Program-made: the position numbers and the translations under genes
Assembly (NCBI GenBank): GCA_020061465.1
Contig: JAGUYG010000009.1
Span: 1-64,000, forward strand
Origin: Ignavibacteriales bacterium
GTDB lineage: Bacteria; Bacteroidota; Ignavibacteria; Ignavibacteriales; Ignavibacteriaceae
DNA length: 64,000 nt
Direction: 5' to 3'
Shown: one piece after another, positions 10,563 through 19,448 of the stretch
How the letters are laid out: each line of letters begins with the position of its first letter
Numbering within the stretch: the stretch's first letter is position 1
The notes under the pieces: model-generated
What the model was told of the DNA's origin: nothing
Databases searched by the model: none
What the model saw: the letters and a program-made list of their open reading frames with translations, nothing else

Positions 10563-13500
10563 TTGAATCTGCAGAAAATATTTGTCATATCGCTGCTTCT
10601 CGTCAACGGCATGTTCTCATTCTTGAGGGGGCAAGAGTATTTTTCGAAAATCGTTACCGATACTATTCCCATTAACCTGGAGAACAGCTACAAAATTTCT
10701 GAAATAAATATTATTCCCTTCACGGAAACTATAAGGCTTAGAGGCGAAATTTTAAAACAAGAAGATTATTTTTTCTCTTATTCCACTGCATCTTTCAAAC
10801 TATCGGATTCGTTAGCATATTCAATATTTGATACGCTGATTGTTTCTTATCAATCAATAAATTTTGGACTGAAAAAAGAATACAAAAAAAGAATCCTAAT
10901 TGTAAAATATGACGAGTTTTTAGGGGACACCGTAAAATTTGTTCAAAGCGAAGGAAGCCTATTAACTGCCGAATCAATTTTTGGTTCTTCAATTGAGCGA
11001 AGCGGAACTTTGGTGCGCGGATTCAGCATCGGAACGAATAAAGATTTAACATTAACCAGCGGATTAAGACTGCAATTATCAGGCAAGCTATCCGATGATC
11101 TCGAAATTGTTGCTGCATTGACTGACGAAAACACCCCAATTCAACCCGAGGGTACCACCGAAAGATTGGAGGAATTAGATAAAGTATTTATTCAAGTTAA
11201 GCATCCCGCTGCCGAGGGTACATTCGGCGATTTCCAATTTCAGCAAAAAGCCGGAGAATTCGGATTTGTTGACAGAAAGCTGCAAGGCTTGATGGGGCAG
11301 TTCCATTACGGCTCATCTTCGGCTTATTTTGCACTTGCAAGCTCTAAAGGAAAATTCAATACAAATAATTTTAATGGCTTGGACGGAGTTCAAGGTCCTT
11401 ACCGCTTATCCGGCATTAACAACGAACGCGATATAATAATAATAGCCGGTACAGAAAAAGTTTATATTGACGGTATTCCTATGAAAAGGGGAGAAGCTAA
11501 CGATTATGTAATCGAATACTCTAATGCACAAATTACATTCACACCTAATAGACTAATTACCTCGGTAAGCAGAATTACCGTTGACTTTGAATATACAGAC
11601 AGACGCTATACAAGAAATTTCTTTACTGCCGGAACTCAATCTAAATTTTGGGATGAAAAAATCGGATTGAAATTTCACTACGTTCGCGAAGGCGATGACC
11701 CCGACGCTCCCATTGATATTTCTTTATCCGAAGAAGATAAAAATATTTTGCGTACAGCCGGTGATAATAGAAACTCTGCCGTTAAAAGCGGCGTCAGGAT
11801 TGCCGAACCGGATTCTCTCGGAAACGTTAGAGGAGTATACCGGCAAATCGATTCTGTCTTTAATGAGCAGCAATATATTATTTATGTGTATGATCCCGGC
11901 AACCCTGAAGCGATTTACAATGTATCCTTTTCCTACGTCGGTGAAAGAAACGGTGATTATGTTAGAGAAAGCATCGGAAATTTTAGATTTGTGGGTATCG
12001 GAAACGGAAGTTATCTGCCCGTTATTTTTCTGCCTCTGCCCGAATTGAAGCAGAGCGCAGGAGTAGTTGTAGATGTTAAGCCTCTGCAGGATTTAACACT
12101 ATCGTTAGAGTATGCCGGCAGCCTGTGGGATAAAAACCGATTCTCAAATCTTGATGAAGGCGATAATTATGGTTATGCAAGAAATTTGGTTTTGAATTTT
12201 CAACCTGCAAATGTAAAGATTGGAGAGGTTAACTTGGGGCGAATAGGTCTGACGTATAAAGACAGATATATTCAAAGCCGATTTACTTCTCCCGATCGCT
12301 TTAACGAAATTGAATTTAACCGGAATTATAATCTCGATCTTTCCTCGCAAAGAGAAAGTGAAACACTTCGCGAAATCGGTTTATTGATCAACCCTATTAA
12401 AGAATTGAGAATAAATTCATCCGCCGGATTTTTAAGAAAGGGCTCTTCGTTTAAGTCGGACAGGTTTAACAATTACCTCACACTTACTGATATTAATTCT
12501 TTTGGTTTGGATTATAACCTGGACTATGTTAAATCCGATAATAATTTAATACGATCCTCATGGTTTCGTCATAAAGCTAATGCATTTTATAAGTGGTGGA
12601 AATTAAAACCGTCACTAGATTTTTTGGCTGAAAACAGAACGGACAGATTCACTTCTCAAGACTCAGTCTTATCTGGCAGCTTGAAATATTACGAAATAAC
12701 TCCTTCACTACAGTTAGCCGAATTGGAAGGAATAACATTTACCGCAAGATATTCTTTCAGAGAAGATTACATGCCGGGCGAAGGAGAACTAATAAAAGAG
12801 TCGTATTCTTTTTTGCAAGGATATGAATTATCATATCGGGAAATAAGAGAAGTTAGCTCATCTTTATCGTTGAATGTAAGGAATAAGAGATATAAGGAGT
12901 ATTTCAAGTTAAAAGGCTTTTTAGATAACGAAACAATCCTCGTTCGTTCGCAGTCGCGTTTTTTATTCTTTCAAGCCATAAGCGGAGACTTGTTTTATGA
13001 GGTTGCTACACAACGCACCGCTAAACTAGAAAAAGTTTTTGTCCGTGTGGAAAGAGGTACCGGAAACTTTAGATATTTAGGCGACCTTAACTATAACGGC
13101 ATTGCCGATGAATTTGAGTTTGAACCAACCCTGTATGATGGCGATTTTATTGTAGTAACGGTTCCGACAGATGAACTTTTCCCTGTTATTGAACTGAAGA
13201 CCAGCACAAAATGGCGAATTGAATTTGACAAACTTATTGGGGGCAATTCTTTTATATCAAAAATATTTAAGCCATTATCATCTGAATCTTTTTGGCGGAT
13301 TGAAGAAAACAGCAAGGAAGAAGACTACAAGAAAATTTATCTGCTGAATTTTTCTTCTTTCTTGAATGAGCAAAAAACGATTAGAGGTTCAAATTATTTT
13401 CAGCAGGATTTTTTTCTGTTCGAAACCGAGCGTGATTTTTCCCTACGTTTCCGCTACTCGCAGCGAAAAAGTTTAAATCAATTCAGCGGCGGTGTTGAAC

Positions 13501-14030
13501 AAGCTTTCAATAGGGAGAGAAGCTTAAGAATCAGATTTAAAGTTGTTGAAGAGATAGGCAATCAAACCGACCTTGTAAATGAAACCGACAACGTACACGC
13601 ACCTGTTACTTCAAATAGAAGAAGATTAATTAGCGGCAATAATATCACTTCGGATTTTTCCTACAGACCGGAACGTAACATAGAAGTTGGTTTTAAATTC
13701 AAAGTAGGACGAAGAGAAGATAATCTATCTATTAATCCTTCAACCATTGATCTCAATTCACAGTTGATAAGATTTAATTTTTCATTTGCCGGAAAAGGCA
13801 GACTTCGCTTTGAAGCAGAAAGATCCGAACTTACCGGGGTTACTTACGATAATTTCATTCCGTTTGAATTAACCGGCGGAAATCGATTGGGAAAAAATTA
13901 TTTTTGGCGTTTTAACTTTGATTACAGAATTTCGAGCAACTTACAATCAACAGTTGGTTACGACGGCAGAATCCAGGGCGGCGGAAGAACTATTCACTCC
14001 GGTAGAGCAGAAGTAAGAGCTTATTTTTAA
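10563..14030 (+). CDS. Large exported protein, probable outer-membrane beta-barrel of unknown function
   Basis: 1155 residues from a TTG that gives a complete signal peptide (LQKIFVISLLLVNGMFSF..GQ). The first internal ATG would cut the signal in half, so TTG is preferred. The N-terminal third holds an ordered module: SIERSGTLVRGFSIGT, EIVAALTDENTPIQPEGTTE, GTFGDFQFQ, and YIDGIPMKRGEANDYVIEY followed by ITFTPNRLIT. The rest is rich in alternating aromatic/polar strands (for example RLRFEAERSELTGV, NYFWRFNFDYRI) typical of barrels, ending in VRAYF with a terminal Phe. The YxDGxPxxRG...DYxIDY-like stretch is reminiscent of very large T9SS-era outer-membrane proteins, but I do not recognise a named family. 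Likely a multistranded barrel exporting or binding something at the cell surface. Confidence 0.7.
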   Translation: MNLQKIFVISLLLVNGMFSFLRGQEYFSKIVTDTIPINLENSYKISEINIIPFTETIRLRGEILKQEDYFFSYSTASFKLSDSLAYSIFDTLIVSYQSINFGLKKEYKKRILIVKYDEFLGDTVKFVQSEGSLLTAESIFGSSIERSGTLVRGFSIGTNKDLTLTSGLRLQLSGKLSDDLEIVAALTDENTPIQPEGTTERLEELDKVFIQVKHPAAEGTFGDFQFQQKAGEFGFVDRKLQGLMGQFHYGSSSAYFALASSKGKFNTNNFNGLDGVQGPYRLSGINNERDIIIIAGTEKVYIDGIPMKRGEANDYVIEYSNAQITFTPNRLITSVSRITVDFEYTDRRYTRNFFTAGTQSKFWDEKIGLKFHYVREGDDPDAPIDISLSEEDKNILRTAGDNRNSAVKSGVRIAEPDSLGNVRGVYRQIDSVFNEQQYIIYVYDPGNPEAIYNVSFSYVGERNGDYVRESIGNFRFVGIGNGSYLPVIFLPLPELKQSAGVVVDVKPLQDLTLSLEYAGSLWDKNRFSNLDEGDNYGYARNLVLNFQPANVKIGEVNLGRIGLTYKDRYIQSRFTSPDRFNEIEFNRNYNLDLSSQRESETLREIGLLINPIKELRINSSAGFLRKGSSFKSDRFNNYLTLTDINSFGLDYNLDYVKSDNNLIRSSWFRHKANAFYKWWKLKPSLDFLAENRTDRFTSQDSVLSGSLKYYEITPSLQLAELEGITFTARYSFREDYMPGEGELIKESYSFLQGYELSYREIREVSSSLSLNVRNKRYKEYFKLKGFLDNETILVRSQSRFLFFQAISGDLFYEVATQRTAKLEKVFVRVERGTGNFRYLGDLNYNGIADEFEFEPTLYDGDFIVVTVPTDELFPVIELKTSTKWRIEFDKLIGGNSFISKIFKPLSSESFWRIEENSKEEDYKKIYLLNFSSFLNEQKTIRGSNYFQQDFFLFETERDFSLRFRYSQRKSLNQFSGGVEQAFNRERSLRIRFKVVEEIGNQTDLVNETDNVHAPVTSNRRRLISGNNITSDFSYRPERNIEVGFKFKVGRREDNLSINPSTIDLNSQLIRFNFSFAGKGRLRFEAERSELTGVTYDNFIPFELTGGNRLGKNYFWRFNFDYRISSNLQSTVGYDGRIQGGGRTIHSGRAEVRAYF

Positions 14031-14060
14031 TTACACTTATTTTCAGAAAGGAAAATATTA

Positions 14061-14522
14061 ATGCAAATAATTTCTAACATGATTGAAGCTCATGTATTCA
14101 GAGCCGAAGGAGAAAAAATTGAATTTCTTCTTCTTAAGCGTTCTGAAAAAGAAATTTATTCCGGCATTTGGCAGATGGTAACCGGCAAAGTCAAAGATAA
14201 TGAAACTGCCGTTTCGGCAGCCTTAAGAGAAATTTATGAGGAAACTGCATTAAAGCCTCTCAGGTTTTGGGCTGCTCCAAATTTAAACTCATTTTATTCT
14301 GCGGAAAAAGATTCAATAATACTCATCCCTGTATTTGCCGCATTAGTAGATAAAAATCAAGCAGTAATAATCAGCAGTGAACATTGCGAGTTCGGTTGGT
14401 TCGAACCGTCCGAAGCAAAAGAACTACTTGCATGGGAAGGACAAAGAAAATCGGTAGACATAATCGAAAATTATTTTCTCCGCCAAAATAATTTTTTAAG
14501 CTTTGTAGAGTTAAAACTGTAG
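14061..14522 (+). CDS. NUDIX hydrolase
   Basis: 153 residues; AGGAAA sits eight bases before the ATG. The Nudix box is present as G-x5-E-x7-REIYEETAL (about 51-73), with the usual GL replaced by AL. The box binds magnesium and cleaves a pyrophosphate bond in a nucleoside-diphosphate derivative. The overall length and W..VTGKVKDNE context resemble dihydroneopterin-triphosphate or dATP pyrophosphohydrolases, but the substrate cannot be fixed. It follows the barrel protein by 30 bases and precedes the PfkB kinase. Confidence 0.88.
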   Translation: MQIISNMIEAHVFRAEGEKIEFLLLKRSEKEIYSGIWQMVTGKVKDNETAVSAALREIYEETALKPLRFWAAPNLNSFYSAEKDSIILIPVFAALVDKNQAVIISSEHCEFGWFEPSEAKELLAWEGQRKSVDIIENYFLRQNNFLSFVELKL

Positions 14523-14606
14523 TTCTTAGTTTTGTTATGGTTTAAATATGGTTTTAATTATTTTTACCACAAATTTTTTCAATTCTAAGTATAACCGGAG
14601 TCAATT

Positions 14607-15524
14607 TTGGGTTTATTAGTTGTTGGGTCATTGGGTTTGGATACGGTATCCACTCCTTTTGACAAAGTTGATGGAGCCTTAGGCGGTTCTGCAACTTATA
14701 TCGCTTTGGCTGCAAGCTACTTTACCGGGCCTGTTTATCTTGTCGGTATTGTAGGCGAAGATTTTCCGAAAGAATATATTCGATTGTTGGAAAATCACCA
14801 TGTAGATTTAGATGGACTCCAGGTAGTACCTCACGGTAAAACATTTCGATGGTCAGCAAAGTATCACTACGATCTGAATGTGCGAGATACGTTATTTACC
14901 GAGTTAAATGTATTCGAAAAGTTCGATCCGGTTATTCCTGAAAAATTCCGCAAAGCCAAATTTATTTGTTTGGGAAACATTGATCCCGAGCTGCAAATAA
15001 GAGTTATGGATCAAATGAACAGCCCTAAATTTGTTGTATGCGATACCATGAACTATTGGATTGAAGGTAAGAAGGATGAATTATTAAAGCTTCTAAAAAG
15101 AGTGAACGTGCTTATCATAAACGATTCTGAAGCCCGGCTTCTTGCCCACGAACCAAATTTGATAAAAGCTTCCAAGATCATTAGAGAAATGGGACCTCAA
15201 ATTCTTATAATAAAAAAAGGCGAACACGGTGCACTTCTTTTTACGGAGGATATAATCTTCTCGGCACCTGCTTATCCGATGGAAATGATTTACGATCCCA
15301 CCGGTGCCGGAGATGCATTTGCCGGCGGATTCATCGGCTATCTCCATAAAACTCATGATCTTAGCCCCGAGAATATGAAATGCGCGGTTGTTTACGGAAG
15401 CGCTATGGCTTCCTTTTGCGTAGAAAAATTTAGCACAAAAGGTTTAGAGGATTTAGAGTATTTTAGAGTGTATGATAGATTCAGAGAATTTCTTAATCTT
15501 TCCAAATTTGATGATAAAGAATAA
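14607..15524 (+). CDS. PfkB-family carbohydrate/nucleoside kinase
   Basis: 305 residues from TTG with GGAG eight bases upstream; the translation begins directly with the family fold (LLVVGSLGLDTV), supporting that start. ATP-dependent phosphorylation of a sugar or nucleoside. Visible: the early GGSATYIALAASYF substrate/cofactor segment and the C-terminal PfkB signature DPTGAGDAFAGGFIGYL with the catalytic Asp in GAGD. Substrate unknown. It overlaps mtnA by 14 bases, and this coupling suggests a role near nucleoside or methylthioribose salvage, but that is inference. Confidence 0.88.
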   Translation: MGLLVVGSLGLDTVSTPFDKVDGALGGSATYIALAASYFTGPVYLVGIVGEDFPKEYIRLLENHHVDLDGLQVVPHGKTFRWSAKYHYDLNVRDTLFTELNVFEKFDPVIPEKFRKAKFICLGNIDPELQIRVMDQMNSPKFVVCDTMNYWIEGKKDELLKLLKRVNVLIINDSEARLLAHEPNLIKASKIIREMGPQILIIKKGEHGALLFTEDIIFSAPAYPMEMIYDPTGAGDAFAGGFIGYLHKTHDLSPENMKCAVVYGSAMASFCVEKFSTKGLEDLEYFRVYDRFREFLNLSKFDDKE

Positions 15525-16527
15525 TTATTTTTCGATAAAATTTTTTGATGATAAACTTTCTTTCCTTGACCAAACTAAACTACCCCTGGTTGAGGACTAT
15601 GTAGAGACTGACGACTTTGACAGAATTGCCGAAGCTATCGAAAGATTAGAAGTGCGCGGTGCGCCTTTAATTGGCGTTGCTGCCGCTTATGGATTGGCTC
15701 TCTCCATAAAAAATATTCCTGCAGATGCACTAAGAAGAACATTCTACTTGGCTTATCAACGGCTGCTTTCCACACGTCCAACAGCCGTAAATTTATTCTA
15801 TTCACTTAACGAGTTAAAAAATGTATTTGAAGAGAATAAGGATTCGGAAAACCTTTACGATCTCCTAATCGAACGTGCAAAAAAAATTCATAAAGAAGAC
15901 ACTGAGATGTGTGAGAAAATTGCACAGAACGGTCTCAAAATATTCAAGAAGAAATCGAATGTGCTCACCCACTGTAATACTGGTAAATTAGCTACTGCAG
16001 GCGGCGGTACGGCATTTTATGTAATCCAAAAAGGTTATGAGCATAATTTAATTAACAAAGTTTATGCTGATGAGACTCGTCCGCTGCTGCAAGGTTCACG
16101 ACTTACGGCTTTTGAACTGCACAAAGCGGGAATTCCGTTCGCAATTCAAACCGATTCAACTGCCGCAGTGCTTATGCAGCAAAACCAAATTGATTTAGTA
16201 ATCGTTGGGGCTGATAGAATTGCATTAAACGGGGATACTGCAAACAAGATAGGTACTTATAATCTTGCCATTTCTTGCAACTACCATAATATACCGTTTT
16301 ATGTTGCTGCACCTTCTACAACGATTGATCGAAACATACCTGCCGGAAATGAAATTGATATCGAATATAGAAACAAAAATGAAGTGCTTTCGATCGGAGA
16401 TATGCAAATTGCACATGTAGAGTATGAGGCATTTTCACCGGCTTTCGACGTAACCCCATCTCATTTAATATCCGGTATTATAACAGACGAAGATTTGTTT
16501 TTATTCCCTTATAATTTTATCCGATGA
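15511..16527 (+). CDS. mtnA: S-methyl-5-thioribose-1-phosphate isomerase
   Basis: 338 residues from the ATG at 15511, inside the end of the kinase gene; a frame open from 15472 adds only poorly conserved residues. It converts methylthioribose 1-phosphate to methylthioribulose 1-phosphate in methionine salvage. Visible: EVRGAPLIGVAAAYG (48-61), THCNTGKLATAGGGTA with the catalytic Cys near 155, YADETRPLLQGSRLTAFEL, and VGADRIALNGDTANKIGTY with the catalytic Asp near 235. It overlaps recO by ATGA. An eIF2B-fold relative lies at 53137-53922. Confidence 0.94.
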   Translation: MIKNNYFSIKFFDDKLSFLDQTKLPLVEDYVETDDFDRIAEAIERLEVRGAPLIGVAAAYGLALSIKNIPADALRRTFYLAYQRLLSTRPTAVNLFYSLNELKNVFEENKDSENLYDLLIERAKKIHKEDTEMCEKIAQNGLKIFKKKSNVLTHCNTGKLATAGGGTAFYVIQKGYEHNLINKVYADETRPLLQGSRLTAFELHKAGIPFAIQTDSTAAVLMQQNQIDLVIVGADRIALNGDTANKIGTYNLAISCNYHNIPFYVAAPSTTIDRNIPAGNEIDIEYRNKNEVLSIGDMQIAHVEYEAFSPAFDVTPSHLISGIITDEDLFLFPYNFIR

Positions 16528-17261
16528 GCGAAATAATTAAAACTGAAGCTGTTGTGCTCAGTAAGCTGAATTACGGAGACACAAGCAGCATTGTTACTTT
16601 ATACACTAGAGAGCAAGGGAAAATATCGGTTATTATTAAAGGAGCGCGAAGACCATCTTCTAAAATCGGATTATTATTCGATCCGGTTAATCATCTGCAG
16701 GTTATTCTTTACAGCAAAGCAACTAGAGATGTTCAATTAGTTTCGAATGCGGATCTTCTAAATCATTTTCCTCACATCCGGGAAGAGCTAGACAAATTAA
16801 AATATGCATACGCAGTTTTAGAATTGGTTAAGAAACTAACCCCGGATCATGAAACGAATGATAAACTGTTTAGGGGGATAATAAGAATCTTATGTCTTTT
16901 GGATTCATCAAATGAAGCGCCGATTATAAATTTTCTTAAATTTTTCCTATTTTTTTTGACCGAGACAGGCTACCAGCTTCAACTCAAAAGTTGTGTTTCG
17001 TGCGGCGCTGAAATTATTAACGGCACTAACGTTTTTTACAGCATGAATAAAGGTTTATTGTGTGCGAATTGTAAAAATTCATTTCTTGATGCCGCTTTAC
17101 TAAAACCGGAACTTTTTGAATTATTAAAATGTCTAATGCGCAACGAAATTAGAATCACAGCGAACAGCGAACTAACTTCTGCTGCTTTAGATTTTTTAGA
17201 AAAATACTTAAAATTCCATGCGGCGGATTTTGGCTCTATTCAATCATTAAAATTATTTTAA
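16524..17261 (+). CDS. recO: DNA repair protein RecO
   Basis: 245 residues. It loads RecA with RecR at gaps and anneals single strands. The N-terminal OB fold is recognisable (IKTEAVVLSKLNYGDTSSIVTLYTRE, KGARRP), followed by the helical domain and a four-cysteine zinc site (CVSCGAE ... CANCKN, about residues 157-188). The start overlaps the mtnA stop (ATGA), so expression is coupled to the salvage gene. Confidence 0.93.
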   Translation: MSEIIKTEAVVLSKLNYGDTSSIVTLYTREQGKISVIIKGARRPSSKIGLLFDPVNHLQVILYSKATRDVQLVSNADLLNHFPHIREELDKLKYAYAVLELVKKLTPDHETNDKLFRGIIRILCLLDSSNEAPIINFLKFFLFFLTETGYQLQLKSCVSCGAEIINGTNVFYSMNKGLLCANCKNSFLDAALLKPELFELLKCLMRNEIRITANSELTSAALDFLEKYLKFHAADFGSIQSLKLF

Positions 17262-17342
17262 CGTGAGGTATAGAATAAGACATTGATACAAATGTCAGAA
17301 AGTAGTATTTAAACATTAAGAAAAACTAACGGAGGTAACGAA

Positions 17343-18827
17343 ATGAAATCCAAAGGAATTTTAGGTGCAATTGTTCTTATCGGAATAGGAATATTATTCG
17401 GAGCATTGCTGGTATCCGGTTTTGGTTTGGTTAGACCTGGATTGGCTGATATAAATATAGGGGCAGACAAGCCGCCGGTAAGCTTAGATGCCGATGCAAC
17501 TTCATTCAGCAAAGCATTTATCGAAGTAGCTGAAACAGTTACTCCTACAATTGTACAAATTACGGTTGTATCTGAAAGAACGGACAGCAAAGGCTGGGAC
17601 TTTTTCTTTCCGTTCAGAGATATGCCCCAGGAACAGCGCGGCTCAGGCAGCGGAATAATTATATCTGGAGACGGTTATATCATTACCAATAATCATGTAG
17701 TTGAGAATGCGACTAAAGTAGATGTTGGTTTGTATGATAAAAGAAAATTCAGCGCTACGGTTGTTGGTACCGATCCGCTTACTGATTTGGCAGTAATAAA
17801 AATTGATGCTAATAATCTTCCCGCTGCTTACCTTGGTAACTCCGATAATCTTAAAGTAGGGCAATGGGTTATGGCTATTGGTAATCCTCTTGCGCTTACA
17901 TCCACTGTTACTGCAGGTATTGTTAGTGCAATAGGAAGAGGTAATCTTAGATTAATTACCGACAGTTACGGAGTTGAAAACTTTATCCAAACAGATGCAG
18001 CAATTAACCCGGGCAACAGCGGCGGAGCACTTGTAGATTTATCCGGAGCAGTCATAGGAGTCAATTCGGCTATTGCAACCCGCAGCGGAACATATATTGG
18101 ATATGGGTTTGCTATTCCTATAAATCTTGCTAAAGCAGTGGCAAAAGACCTTATTGCTACAGGAAAGGTAAATAGAGGATATATTGGAATTGAGATTAAA
18201 GATATAGACGATGCACTGGCTAAAGCCTTAGGTTTAGATAGACCACGGGGTATACTAGTTCAAAGAGCCATTGAGGGTGGTGCTGCCGAGTCTGCAGATA
18301 TTAGAGAAGGTGACATCATACTAAAAATTGACGGTAAAGAAGTAAACAAATCTAACGAGCTGCAAAGTTATGTAGCTTCAAAAACTGCCGGCACTACCGT
18401 ATCATTAATTATTTTCCGGGATGGTAAAGAAATCGAAAAGAAAGTTACTCTCAAAGCACGAGAGGAGGATAAAAAGTCTGAGCCCGTTGCCGATAAAGGG
18501 AAGAGCGATCCAAAAAAGGATACGAAATTGAATACCGTTTCATTCGAAGAAATAGGTTTAGCGGTTTCGAATCTTACGCAGAGAGAGAAGACTTCCTACA
18601 AAGTTGATAACGGTGTAAAAATAATCGGCGTTAAAACCTTCAGCATTGCAGAAGACCAGCGTTTAAGAGATGGGTATATTATTGTTGAAGCCGATAAGAA
18701 AAAGGTTAATGATGTAAACGAGTTGAAAGACATTTTCGATTCTAAAAGAGGTTCTGCTGTCTTGCTTAAGGTTCAAGATGCAAACGGAAATAGCTGGTTC
18801 ATTGGTTTAGAAGTGCCGGAGAAATAA
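17343..18827 (+). CDS. HtrA/DegP-type periplasmic serine protease with two PDZ domains
   Basis: 494 residues; GGAGG at 17332-17336 fixes the start. One N-terminal membrane segment (5-30) anchors or exports it. The trypsin-like domain has His118 (TNNHVV), Asp148 (TDLAVIKI) and Ser226 (GNSGGAL). The first PDZ (about 275-380, YIGIEI...RPRGILVQRAIEGGAAE) is intact; after a lysine-rich linker a second, more divergent PDZ lies at about 405-494. Family role: degradation and chaperoning of misfolded envelope proteins. Monocistronic; a repeat-rich intergenic region follows. Confidence 0.94.
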   Translation: MKSKGILGAIVLIGIGILFGALLVSGFGLVRPGLADINIGADKPPVSLDADATSFSKAFIEVAETVTPTIVQITVVSERTDSKGWDFFFPFRDMPQEQRGSGSGIIISGDGYIITNNHVVENATKVDVGLYDKRKFSATVVGTDPLTDLAVIKIDANNLPAAYLGNSDNLKVGQWVMAIGNPLALTSTVTAGIVSAIGRGNLRLITDSYGVENFIQTDAAINPGNSGGALVDLSGAVIGVNSAIATRSGTYIGYGFAIPINLAKAVAKDLIATGKVNRGYIGIEIKDIDDALAKALGLDRPRGILVQRAIEGGAAESADIREGDIILKIDGKEVNKSNELQSYVASKTAGTTVSLIIFRDGKEIEKKVTLKAREEDKKSEPVADKGKSDPKKDTKLNTVSFEEIGLAVSNLTQREKTSYKVDNGVKIIGVKTFSIAEDQRLRDGYIIVEADKKKVNDVNELKDIFDSKRGSAVLLKVQDANGNSWFIGLEVPEK

Positions 18828-18893
18828 TTATAAAAATATTCGATTAAAGTCTCTAAAAAAATTTCAGAAAACCTTCGGAAAAAAATAATGTAA

Positions 18894-19174
18894 TCCGCAG
18901 GATCGAGGCTGTGTAATCAGAATGATCCTTCGGAAAAGTGTCGTTGTCATTTCGACTCCGAAAGCTTTTCCAAAGTCCAAAGGATCCTCGGAGAACCTAC
19001 GGTCGGAGGAGAAATCTTGCATTTAGTAAAGGTTTCTCTCCGAAGGAGTTTTTTGGACAGTCGCTCCGCTCCTTCCTGCCTGCAGCATACCTTTAGTATG
19101 TAAACAGGCAGGCGAAATGACAGTTTTCCTAAGGATCCTATGGATGAGTTTTCACACAGTCTCGATCCTTTGGA
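18894..19174. repeat. Intergenic block of palindromic elements within a 620-base gap
   Basis: The gap 18828-19448 holds no gene. It contains several members of the TCCGAAGGA family: TCCGCAGGA (18894-18902), TCCTTCGGA (18926-18934), TCCAAAGGATCCTCGGA (18976-18992), TCCGAAGGAGTTTTTTGGA (19039-19057), TCCTAAGGATCCTATGGA (19127-19144) and TCCTTTGGA (19166-19174). Most are two mini-palindromes back to back. Nothing recognisable lies in the remainder up to 19448. Confidence 0.8.
18945..19122. repeat. MITE-like inverted-repeat element
   Basis: TGTCATTTCG (18945-18954) faces its exact complement CGAAATGACA (19113-19122), enclosing 158 bases. Inside is a nested hairpin: CCTGCCTG (19075-19082) with CAGGCAGG (19105-19112), and within it CATAC (19086-19090) with GTATG (19096-19100). 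No coding capacity. It resembles non-autonomous repeats seen in Bacteroidota intergenic DNA, but no target duplication was identified. Confidence 0.55.
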
Positions 19175-19448
19175 TAAGGTTCATGTAGTCCGGGTTTATT
19201 AAGTTACTAAGGTTAAAACAGGAATTGACAAGTTTTCATTCCTAATCAGGCATTTACATTAAAGAAGAAATTATTTATTACAACCGCAAGATGATGAATC
19301 ACAAGCCGTAAAACTTTTCAAAAAAAACCATAGACATAATTCCTTAATATTTCAATCGAGAAATGATTATATTTATACCGAACTCATTGAAATTCATAGT
19401 TATTTCAAACAATTTTATTGCATCAAATCTTAACTATAAAGCTGCAAC

